From NCBI GenBank assembly GCA_947445035.1, contig CANFCK010000017.1:37564-101563 (forward strand): 64,000 nucleotides of DNA, written 5' to 3'. The position numbers and the translations under genes are program-made. This document shows, piece by piece, positions 45,503 to 53,345 of this stretch (positions within the stretch are counted from its first letter, which is position 1; each line of letters begins with the position of its first letter). This DNA is from Deltaproteobacteria bacterium. Its GTDB lineage: Bacteria; Myxococcota_A; UBA796; SXON01. The notes under the pieces were generated by a model that worked only from the letters and a program-made list of their open reading frames with translations, was not told the DNA's origin and did not search any database.

Positions 45503-48157
45503 ATGTTGCTCCTGGCGCTGGTGGGCTGCGGCCAGTTGGCCTTTCTCAATCAGGCCCCGGTCGTCACGTTCGTCTCGCCCGAGTCGGGGGCGCTGGTCAG
45601 CTACACGGGCGAGGTTGTCTTCCAGGTCCAGGCCTTTGACGACTGGGATCCGCTGGGCGACCTTGGCATTGCCTTCCTGCTCGCCGACGGGTCACCCATC
45701 GACGGGGAGCTGACCCTGGACGCAGGGTCGCACACGGCCACCTTCACGACGGTTGGGGGCTTGCCCCGGGGAGAGCCGGAGATCATCGCCCGCGTCACCG
45801 ACACGCTCGGCGAGAGCGAGTCGGTCACCCGAACGGTCCTGGTTCACGATGATGTCGCCCCTACGATCGCGTGGGCTACGCCGGTCGAGGGGGGGCGCTA
45901 CGCCGCGGGCTCTGCCCTCCCGGTGACCGTCGGCATCGACGATCCCGACCCGCTGGAAGACACCCGCCTCGTCTTGAGCTGGACCGGCAGCGCGGTGCAA
46001 GGCGTCGCGGACCTCCCGAGCGAGCTGGCCGAGTCTGGCGACGTCAGCGTCGAGCTCGAGTCGCTGGCGATCACCCACTGGACCATTGGGCTGACCGTCT
46101 CCGATCCGCTCGGCGCCCAGACGACCAGCACCATCGGTTTTGACGTGGTCAACGGCGACCTCGACAACGACGCCTACCTCGACGTGCAATACGGCGGCGA
46201 CGACTGTGACGACGGTTCCGGGGGCGTGCATCCTGGGGCGACCGAGCGCTGCAACGAGGTCGACGACGACTGCGACGGGATCATCGACGAGGAGGCCGTG
46301 GACGCGCCGGTCTGGTACGCGGACAAAGACGGCGACGGCTTCGGCGACAAGGACGATCGCTTCGCGTCGTGCGCCCAGCCGGCGGGCCGCGTCGACAACG
46401 ATGACGACTGCGACGACGATGCGGTTGCGGTTTTCCCAGGGGCGCCAGAAGAGTGCAATCACCGGGACGATGACTGCGATGACATCGATGACAACGATGC
46501 GATCGACACGACGACCGTCTGGTACGACTTCGACGAGGACGGCTACGGCTCCGGCGACGCGTACGCCGTCTGTTTCCCGACGGTCGAGGAGGCGCTGTTG
46601 GACGGCGACTGCGACGACGGGGACGACGACATCTACCCGGGCGCGCCCGAGGTGTGCGACGTCAAGAACGACGACGAAGACTGCGACGCGCTCGCGGAGG
46701 ACGCCGACGGCGACTCCACCGGCAAGACCGACGCGTGGTTCGACGCCGACGGCGACAATCGCGGTGACCCTGCGCTGGCGGGCACCCGCTGTGATCTGGG
46801 CGCCGACTGGGCCGACAACGCCGAGGACTGCGACGATACCGACGCGGCGATGTGGACGGACCGGGCCGAGGTGTGCGAGGACGGCCTCGACTACGACTGT
46901 GACAGCGTCGATCCGAGCTGTCGCCTTGCTGGCACCTTCGATCTCTTCAATGCCGACGCCACCCTCCGCGGTGACACCTTCGCCGGGCTCGGGTTGAGCT
47001 TCGCCGTGCTGGGCGATGTCGACAGCGATGGGAAGGATGACTTTGCGGTGGGTGCGTTGTTGGCTGGGCAGGTGTACGTGGTGCGGGGTGCCGGATTGGC
47101 AGATGGGCTCGCGTCTGACTGGCCCACCGTCACCGGCACCGGGTCCGACGCCTTGGGGGAGGGGCTGGTCGGCGTCGGCGACCTTGATGGCGACGGGATC
47201 GCAGAGCTCCTGGCGGGTGCGCCGGACGCCGATGGCGACGCGGGCGCGGTGTACCTTTTTGCCGGCGACCTCGCGACGGACGTAGATGCCGACGACGCCA
47301 CCGCCTCGCGTGATGGAGATTCGCCCGAGCAGTTCGGCTCGGCGGTGGCAGGCCCCGGGGACTTCGATGGCGACGGCCTCGCCGCGGAGGTCGCCGTGTC
47401 CGGCGTGGGCTTTGTGCTGACCCTGGACGCGGCGCTCGACTTGGTTGGCACCTGGACCGGCGGCCTCGTGGGGGCGCCTGCCCTGGCCATGGTGACCGAC
47501 GTCGACGGCGACGGGCTTGACGAGGTGCTGGTGGGCGACGCCCGGGCGGATACGGCGTGGCTGGTGCTTGGGGGGGGCTCCGGCGACCTCGACCTCGAAA
47601 CCGACGCCGACGCGGTCTACACCGCCGCCGCCAGCGGGGACTCGGCCGGCTGGGCGGTCGCGGGTGCGGGCGACCTCACCGGCGATGGCCTCGGGGACTT
47701 CGTGGTGGGCGCGCCCGATTCCGACGCGGGTGGCGTGGACGCGGGGGAGGCGTACGTCATCTTCGGGGCGGCCTCGGTCGGCGATCGTGCGCTGGACGGT
47801 GCCGACGCTCGCCTGCTCTCACCAGACGCGGGGGACGGGGCGGGGTCGGCGGTGGCCGGCATCGGCGATGCCGACGGGGACGGGCTTTCCGACCTGGTGG
47901 TGGGCGCCCCCTACGACGACGCCGGTGGCCCCAACGCCGGGGGCGCCTGGCTGGTGTACGGCGCTGCGACCTTCGGCAGCCTGGACCTCTCGACAGCGGA
48001 TGTCAGCTTCGTCGGCGAGTCGATGAGTGACAACGCGGGCGAGGGCGTCGGTCGCGTCGGCGACGTCGATGGCGACGGCTTCGCGGACGTGAGCATCGGC
48101 GCTCCGAGTGCGGTGGGTGATGGCCGTGTGTACCTGTTCCTGGGCGGAGGTCTCTGA
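45503..48157 (+). CDS. MopE-like lipoprotein with metal-binding and FG-GAP repeats
   Basis: An 884-residue surface lipoprotein (MLLLALVGC). Residues about 20-215 form Ig-like or cadherin-like beta-domains. About 229-472 holds repeats of the putative metal-binding type (DDCDD, PGA, E-x-CN, DDDCDGIIDE), each rich in Asp and Cys. About 500-884 has FG-GAP/integrin-alpha-type beta-propeller repeats with DxDxDG calcium loops (GDVDSDGKDDFAVGA). Such proteins are common on myxobacterial surfaces, but their ligands are unknown. Its stop overlaps the first GTPase start (TGATG). Confidence 0.88.
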   Translation: MLLLALVGCGQLAFLNQAPVVTFVSPESGALVSYTGEVVFQVQAFDDWDPLGDLGIAFLLADGSPIDGELTLDAGSHTATFTTVGGLPRGEPEIIARVTDTLGESESVTRTVLVHDDVAPTIAWATPVEGGRYAAGSALPVTVGIDDPDPLEDTRLVLSWTGSAVQGVADLPSELAESGDVSVELESLAITHWTIGLTVSDPLGAQTTSTIGFDVVNGDLDNDAYLDVQYGGDDCDDGSGGVHPGATERCNEVDDDCDGIIDEEAVDAPVWYADKDGDGFGDKDDRFASCAQPAGRVDNDDDCDDDAVAVFPGAPEECNHRDDDCDDIDDNDAIDTTTVWYDFDEDGYGSGDAYAVCFPTVEEALLDGDCDDGDDDIYPGAPEVCDVKNDDEDCDALAEDADGDSTGKTDAWFDADGDNRGDPALAGTRCDLGADWADNAEDCDDTDAAMWTDRAEVCEDGLDYDCDSVDPSCRLAGTFDLFNADATLRGDTFAGLGLSFAVLGDVDSDGKDDFAVGALLAGQVYVVRGAGLADGLASDWPTVTGTGSDALGEGLVGVGDLDGDGIAELLAGAPDADGDAGAVYLFAGDLATDVDADDATASRDGDSPEQFGSAVAGPGDFDGDGLAAEVAVSGVGFVLTLDAALDLVGTWTGGLVGAPALAMVTDVDGDGLDEVLVGDARADTAWLVLGGGSGDLDLETDADAVYTAAASGDSAGWAVAGAGDLTGDGLGDFVVGAPDSDAGGVDAGEAYVIFGAASVGDRALDGADARLLSPDAGDGAGSAVAGIGDADGDGLSDLVVGAPYDDAGGPNAGGAWLVYGAATFGSLDLSTADVSFVGESMSDNAGEGVGRVGDVDGDGFADVSIGAPSAVGDGRVYLFLGGGL

Positions 48158-49260
48158 TGGCGGAAGACGAGAACTGGGCGCTCACGGTACGCAGCGCCGC
48201 GCTCGACGCATGGACGGGCACCGACCAGGCCCTGTCCAAGGCGCTCAAGCAGCATCTGGTCGTCGCCTTTTTGGGCTCGGCCTCCTCCGGCAAGGACAGC
48301 GCCATCCGCGCGCTTTTCGGGCTGGACTTCGGCGAAGTCAGCCCCATTCCGGGATCGACCAGCACGTTGCGCGTGGTCAAGCTCGACCCGGCCGGTCAGG
48401 TGCTCCTGGTCAACGCGCCCGGCTTCGGCGACGTGCGCGAACGCGTGGACGCCTCGGTCCGCGAGGTGATGGACTCGCTCGACATCGTGGTCTACGTCGT
48501 CAACAGCGAAGGCGGTGCCACGATCGACGAGCGTCGTGACCTCGACGCCATTCGTTCGCTCGATCGGCCGGTGCTGGTCTGCCTCAACAAGATCGATCTC
48601 ATCCGTACCAAGGAGCGTGAGGGGTTCGTTGCCGCCACGCTCGCCCAGCTTGGCGTCGACCCCAAAGACGCGGTGGTGACGTCCTTCGACCCCCTGCCGC
48701 AGCTCGCGCCCGAGCCCATTGGCGTCGAGTACGTGATTCGGTGGATCAGCGACCATCTCGCCACCTCCGGCAAGGCGCTGCTCTTCGCCAAGAACCTGCG
48801 GAACAAGGCGGCCGCGTGCGAGCCGATCATCCAGGCGGCGGCCCGGTTGGCGAGTGTGGCCGGCGCGGTGCCCATCCCCGGCGCCGATCTCGCGGTGGTC
48901 ACCGCGATCCAGGTCAAGCTCATCCGAGATATCGCCGAGGTGCACGGCCAGTCCCTTGATCGCGACATGGTGGCGTTCATCCTCGCCGAGCTGTTGGCGG
49001 GCGGGATGAGGGGCTTCGCCCGCTGGGCGATGCAGGGCGCCAAGACGGCGGGCATGCTGCCAGGCGGACAGCTCGCCGAGGGGCTGATCCTCGCGGTCTC
49101 GGCCACCATTGCCGGGGCGTCCACCTACGGGGTCGGCAAGGCGACGGTGGCGTGGATCCAGAGCGGCCGTAAGCTTGATGGTGGCGCGCTTCGCGGGGTC
49201 TTCGACCTTGCGGCGATGGGATGGAAGGAAAAAAAGCCGACGCTCGTCGGCCCGGGCTAG
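48157..49260 (+). CDS. GTPase with altered P-loop (GKD) and DUF697-like tail
   Basis: A 367-residue P-loop GTPase of the Era/dynamin-related TRAFAC group. G1 is GSASSGKDS (residues 40-48), where the usual GK[S/T] is GKD. G3 is NAPG at 86-89 instead of DxPG. G4 is NKID at 144-147. The C-terminal half has hydrophobic helices (VPIPGADLAVVTAIQVKLIRDIAE) like DUF697 membrane-associating domains. The same two substitutions occur in the next gene, so they are a subfamily feature. It is coupled to the MopE-like lipoprotein gene. Confidence 0.82.
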   Translation: MAEDENWALTVRSAALDAWTGTDQALSKALKQHLVVAFLGSASSGKDSAIRALFGLDFGEVSPIPGSTSTLRVVKLDPAGQVLLVNAPGFGDVRERVDASVREVMDSLDIVVYVVNSEGGATIDERRDLDAIRSLDRPVLVCLNKIDLIRTKEREGFVAATLAQLGVDPKDAVVTSFDPLPQLAPEPIGVEYVIRWISDHLATSGKALLFAKNLRNKAAACEPIIQAAARLASVAGAVPIPGADLAVVTAIQVKLIRDIAEVHGQSLDRDMVAFILAELLAGGMRGFARWAMQGAKTAGMLPGGQLAEGLILAVSATIAGASTYGVGKATVAWIQSGRKLDGGALRGVFDLAAMGWKEKKPTLVGPG

Positions 49261-49263
49261 CGC

Positions 49264-50505
49264 GTGGCGGGCGACCGGGGAAGCGGCGTCGAACTCGATC
49301 GCATCACCGACCCGTTGGAGCGGCTCTTCTTGCGCTGTCATCTGGATGAACTGCGGCCATTGGCCGAGGTCGTCGGCCTCAAGGAGGCGGGGATGGGCCT
49401 CGGCTTGTTGGCGCGCAACCTCGCGCGGGCCACACGGCGTCTGGCGCGGCATGGGCTCATCAATGGGATGTTCGGGCGCGGTGAGGGTCCTTCGTGGACC
49501 GAGGTCCTCGCCGGAATGACGGGCGAACGCCTGATTGGGTACGACGAGGTCGAGGAGGCCGAGCTCCGCATCGTGCGCGAGGTCCACGCGGCGCGGTGGG
49601 GAGCCCTGCCCACCACGGAACGAGCGGCGTTGTGGACCAGCCTGGGACTCGCAGGAAGTCCCCCTGAAGCAGGCGCCGACGCGATGATCGAGGCACAGTC
49701 GCAACTGGGTCTTGCGTTCGGCTACGTCATGACGCAGACTCGAGTGTCGGTCTTCAAACAGTCGCGACTTCCATTGCTCATCGTGCTCGCGTCGATCCCC
49801 GGGCTGGCCTGCATCTTCCGCCCGCTTTTGATGGTCCTGGCGCTCTCGACGTTTGCGTGGTCGTTGCGAGCGGATCCGGCGCGTCTGGAGGCGGTGGTGT
49901 TGCACGTGGCACGACTCCGGCAGGTGGTCCTACGGCGGATCACCATCGGTTTTGTCGGGAGTCCCTCGACGGGCAAGGACGCCGGCATCCGGGCGATCTT
50001 CGGCGTTGACTCCGGCAACATCTCGCCCGTGGCCGGAAGCACGAAGACCGTGAACATTCAGCGCGTGCCGGGCGCCACTGCATTGTTTGTCGTGAACACG
50101 CCTGGTCTTGGCGACGTGGTGCAGGCCATCACCGACGAGGCCAAAGAAGTTTTGGCCCACGTCGACGTCTACCTGTACGTAGTCAACGCAGAAGGCGGCG
50201 TTCAAGCACGGGAGCTGGCGGATTACCAGGCCTGTGTCGCCAGCGGGAAGCCGGTGCTGGCGTTGGTCAACAAGGTTGACCTGCTGCGCCCGCGCGACCG
50301 GGACCGCTACCTTGCCGACGCCCGCGAGAAGCTCAAAGCCAGGGAGGGGGACTTCCTCGCGGTGGCCTTCGACCCGATGCCCGAACTGTCGCCGTACCCC
50401 ATCGGCATGGAGGAGCTGCGCGCGTGGTTGGAGGCGACGCTCATCGAGCTCGGCAAAGACCCCCGCGAACTGCCGCCGCTGCCGATTCGGCCGCCGACCT
50501 TCTGA
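49264..50505 (+). CDS. GTPase with altered P-loop (GKD) and N-terminal helical domain
   Basis: A 413-residue protein. Residues 1-150 form a helical domain of unknown type (DPLERLFLRCHLDELRPLAE). Membrane segments lie at about 168-200. The GTPase domain follows: G1 GSPSTGKDA (232-240), G3 NTPG (278-281) and G4 NKVD (336-339). As in its neighbour, Asp replaces the Mg-binding Ser/Thr and Asn replaces the DxPG Asp. The start is GTG 49264, three bases after the previous stop. The pair probably works at the inner membrane. The substrate or effector is unknown. Confidence 0.82.
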   Translation: MAGDRGSGVELDRITDPLERLFLRCHLDELRPLAEVVGLKEAGMGLGLLARNLARATRRLARHGLINGMFGRGEGPSWTEVLAGMTGERLIGYDEVEEAELRIVREVHAARWGALPTTERAALWTSLGLAGSPPEAGADAMIEAQSQLGLAFGYVMTQTRVSVFKQSRLPLLIVLASIPGLACIFRPLLMVLALSTFAWSLRADPARLEAVVLHVARLRQVVLRRITIGFVGSPSTGKDAGIRAIFGVDSGNISPVAGSTKTVNIQRVPGATALFVVNTPGLGDVVQAITDEAKEVLAHVDVYLYVVNAEGGVQARELADYQACVASGKPVLALVNKVDLLRPRDRDRYLADAREKLKAREGDFLAVAFDPMPELSPYPIGMEELRAWLEATLIELGKDPRELPPLPIRPPTF

Positions 50506-50506
50506 G

Positions 50507-51340
50507 GTGTTGGCCCTTCTTCTCGGCTGCGCGCGCGCGCCATCGGACGCGGAGGTTTCAGCGGCCACGTTGGCTGGCGAGCGACCCGGCGAGGTGCTGG
50601 TCTACCTCGAAGAGGTGGGTCGGTCTCGCCTGGAGCCCTTGCCAATCAGGGGCCTGACCAGCCTCGACGTCTACGTTGAGCACGAAACGCTTTTCGTGGC
50701 CGGGCTCTCCCACGAGCTCGTTCCCAGCGCGTTCGCGGAGTGGTTCCCTCAGCTTTTCGTGGTGGTGCTCGAGTCGACCGACATGCAGGTCTGGACCGCC
50801 CACGCCTGGCCCGTGGACGCGCCTGGCTACTCCCTCATCGACCCGGCGCTGGTGATGGGGCCGACAGGGCGCGAGCTGTGGTTTGTCCAGGTCGACGGCG
50901 CCGGCGACCCCGCGGAAGGGAGCCGGCCGTCGCAAGTGGTGCGCACCCACTGGACCGGGGCCGGCTTCGGTGGCGCCGAGGTGATGCTGGAGGGGAGGGG
51001 GTTGGTCGACCCCTCGCCCGTGTACCAGGGGGAGAGGTGGGAGGTGCTGCTGACGCGCGACCACCGAGAGGTGGTGGTGGGCTCGGCGGGGGGGGTGGTG
51101 TCGGTCGCGCAGGGGGTCACCGTGCCGCACGCGCGTCGTGAGGGCGCTCAGGTTTTGGTCACGGCGCAACGGGTCGAGCAGGGGAAGGCGCGGCCGGTTT
51201 TGCTGCGGCGGGACGATGGGGGGTCCTGGTTGGCGCCGGTGCCGATGGCGTTTCCCGAGGGCACCCCTTGCAGCTCCCCGTCGCGGGTGCGGTTCGGGGA
51301 TGCCTGGGTGCTGTTGTGCGCGCAGGAGCGGGGGGGGTGA
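50507..51340 (+). CDS. Lipoprotein ending the GTPase operon
   Basis: A 277-residue protein starting MLALLLGC at GTG 50507, one base after the GTPase stop. The mature part is a beta-rich chain (RPSQVVRTHWTGAGFGGAEVMLEG) that could be a propeller-like fold. No family is recognised. It ends in a run of eight G that encodes Gly-Gly just before TGA. It is the fourth gene of the operon; the terminator-like hairpin at 51451 follows. Confidence 0.68.
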   Translation: MLALLLGCARAPSDAEVSAATLAGERPGEVLVYLEEVGRSRLEPLPIRGLTSLDVYVEHETLFVAGLSHELVPSAFAEWFPQLFVVVLESTDMQVWTAHAWPVDAPGYSLIDPALVMGPTGRELWFVQVDGAGDPAEGSRPSQVVRTHWTGAGFGGAEVMLEGRGLVDPSPVYQGERWEVLLTRDHREVVVGSAGGVVSVAQGVTVPHARREGAQVLVTAQRVEQGKARPVLLRRDDGGSWLAPVPMAFPEGTPCSSPSRVRFGDAWVLLCAQERGG

Positions 51341-51690
51341 GCGGGCCCTTGCATGGTCGCCAGAAAACGCGTTTTCGCGCCGCGCGCGAAGGGGCCCCGG
51401 ACTCCAAACGAACGAACCTGCACTTTCTGGTAGGCAGACGCGGACCTCAGCCGGCGCCGCGGCGCCGGCGCGCTTTTTTGCCACCATGCTCCCCGAGAGC
51501 GCGCTTTTTTGGGGGGATGCTCGGTTCCCGCGTCAGCGGCGGCCGGCGGCCGCCGCGGCCGGACCCGCTACCGCGGTCGAGGGGCATCGAAGGGGTCGCG
51601 CGGGAATCGTGCCATCGCGTCGGACTGTACGGGATTATGCTGGTTGAGTCTATGTGATTTTGCAATGCGCATCGCGTGGCGGCCGCCTGC
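51341..51690. other. 350-base spacer with palindromes, no gene
   Basis: No coding capacity with a credible start is seen. It holds an 18-base perfect palindrome (51451-51468), GGGGCCCC at 51389, a near-palindromic GC-rich block at 51540-51562, and a 13-base direct repeat GCGCGCTTTTTTG at 51468-51480 and 51499-51511. An AT-richer stretch lies at 51630-51665. It separates the GTPase operon from the lone methyltransferase gene. Confidence 0.6.
51451..51479 (+). terminator. Candidate intrinsic terminator after the GTPase operon
   Basis: The palindrome CCGGCGCCGCGGCGCCGG is followed after CGCGC by six T. It lies 111 bases downstream of the last operon gene. A second T-run follows at 51505. Confidence 0.5.
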
Positions 51691-53298
51691 TCACCCCCGC
51701 CCCCCCTCCCTCCGCCACCAAGCCAGCACCTCGTCCGGGGCGCCGTACGCCGTGTTCATGGTGGCGGCGAGCTCGTCGATCGCGCGCCCGTCCCCATCGA
51801 TCACCCGCTCCGCCATCACGATGGCCTCGGCTGGTACCGCCGCGGGCAGCGGCAACTCCCGCAACTGCGCGGCGCTCAGTTTGAGCACCGACAACGTGAG
51901 CCCGGCCCCCACGCTCCGCCGCCGGGCCCAGGCGCTGGCCGGAGGCGACAACAGCACCGCCAGGAGCGCGGCGATACCCCACTCCCGGGGGAGGACGGTC
52001 AACACCGGCGTGAGCCCCACGTAGGCGCCCTCGGGGTCGGCTGCCGCCTCCAGGACGCGGGTCTGCGTGGCGACGAAAAGGCGCGGGCCGACGCGCGCCG
52101 CCTGGCGCGGGTGCAGGTGCCGCGCAGCCACCGTCGGGCACAACCACGGCGCCTTGTGGATGCGCGCCGGCCGCTCACCCCAGCGCATTCGGCCCAGCGC
52201 GATGCCTCCGCTGGTGATGACGCGAACCCCTTCGCCGCCCTCGTCGACGTGGTCGCGCAAGGCGTAATATTCGTCTCGGAAGTCAGCCTCGATCGTGGCG
52301 ACGTCACCGAGGCGGCGGCCGCCGTCCTCAGGCCCCCAGGGGGGGGCGCGGTCGCTGACCAGGAGATCGTTCCACCCGCCGGCAGCGGCCGCCTCGATCC
52401 GCGCCGGCACCCCGGAGTAGCGCGCTGTCGTCGGGTCCGTCCCCGGCCCGAACCCCAGCGCCACCAGCGGCACTCCCACCCCTGGAAATGTTCCCGGCGG
52501 CAGCGTCCACGCGAAACCGGGTCGCCCGGCGATCTCTCTGGCCGCCGCCGCGTCCCGAGTGGCGCACACGCTCGCTGGAAGCACGATGCCCACGCGCTCC
52601 GCGGCGCGCAGCGCGTCGAGGAGGAAGACGACGCTGACGTCGGTGTAGGGCCCGAGCGCAGCGCCGTGACGGGCACGCAGGGCGGCGGAGAGGGCGGCTT
52701 CGGGCGCGGTGAGCGCGCGCAGCCGGTTCAGAAAGGGTGGGTTGGTCAGGATGGTGCGGACCGGCGCCGGTGGTTCGGTCAAGGAGCTTCGCACGCGCAC
52801 GTTTCGGGTGAGCGAGTCGACGCCGCCCCGGTCGAGCCCCGACTCCATCGTGATGCAGGCCTGCGCGAGCATCACCGCGAGCGGGTCGATGTCGGCCCCG
52901 AAGAGGGCTGTCCGGGCGAAGTCGGCGCGCCGCCGTGCCGGCACTTGTCGCAGCGCGGCCAGCAGGAAGGCCCCGGCGCCGCACGCGGGGTCGCAGACCG
53001 GGCCGACGCCGTCCCAGGCCAGCTCCACCACCCCATCCGCGATCAACGCCGGCGTGTAGAACACCCCGTGCGCACGCGCCATCGGGTGCATCGCCGCGTA
53101 CAAAGCGGCGGGTTGGGCAACCGGGGGGAGCGAGGGCCCCTTCCGAACGGCGGGGTCGAACAAGGCGAGGCCCGTGTGTCGCCAACGAGCGTCGGCGTCG
53201 CCCACGGCCTCTGCAACCGCGTGACGCAGCCCGGCGGCGCCCGACTCGGCCAGCCACGCGGCGTAGGCGGCGGGGATTTTTCCGGAAGCGGCGGCCAC
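51691..53298 (-). CDS. N6-adenine DNA methyltransferase (lone)
   Basis: A 535-residue DNA methyltransferase. HGVFYTPALIADGVV precedes motif I, DPACGAGAF (103-111), and the catalytic motif IV is NPPF (186-189). The C-terminal half should be the target-recognition domain. The arrangement matches the gamma-class N6-adenine methyltransferases of type I/IIG systems, but no endonuclease domain or gene is present. The GTG start has TAGAGG 11 bases upstream. It may be an orphan methylase with a regulatory role, or the remnant of a restriction system. Confidence 0.85.
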   Translation of the reverse strand: MAAASGKIPAAYAAWLAESGAAGLRHAVAEAVGDADARWRHTGLALFDPAVRKGPSLPPVAQPAALYAAMHPMARAHGVFYTPALIADGVVELAWDGVGPVCDPACGAGAFLLAALRQVPARRRADFARTALFGADIDPLAVMLAQACITMESGLDRGGVDSLTRNVRVRSSLTEPPAPVRTILTNPPFLNRLRALTAPEAALSAALRARHGAALGPYTDVSVVFLLDALRAAERVGIVLPASVCATRDAAAAREIAGRPGFAWTLPPGTFPGVGVPLVALGFGPGTDPTTARYSGVPARIEAAAAGGWNDLLVSDRAPPWGPEDGGRRLGDVATIEADFRDEYYALRDHVDEGGEGVRVITSGGIALGRMRWGERPARIHKAPWLCPTVAARHLHPRQAARVGPRLFVATQTRVLEAAADPEGAYVGLTPVLTVLPREWGIAALLAVLLSPPASAWARRRSVGAGLTLSVLKLSAAQLRELPLPAAVPAEAIVMAERVIDGDGRAIDELAATMNTAYGAPDEVLAWWRREGGRG

Positions 53299-53345
53299 GC
53301 GCGCCTCTATTCAACGGCGGCGATATGTGGGACACTGGCGGCACC

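Noticed and set aside
47435..47449. 15-base match to the right arm of palindrome copy 1 (CTCGACTTGGTTGGC) inside the MopE-like gene
   Set aside because: It encodes an ordinary LDLVG stretch of the FG-GAP protein and lacks the other arm of the palindrome, so I treat it as chance.
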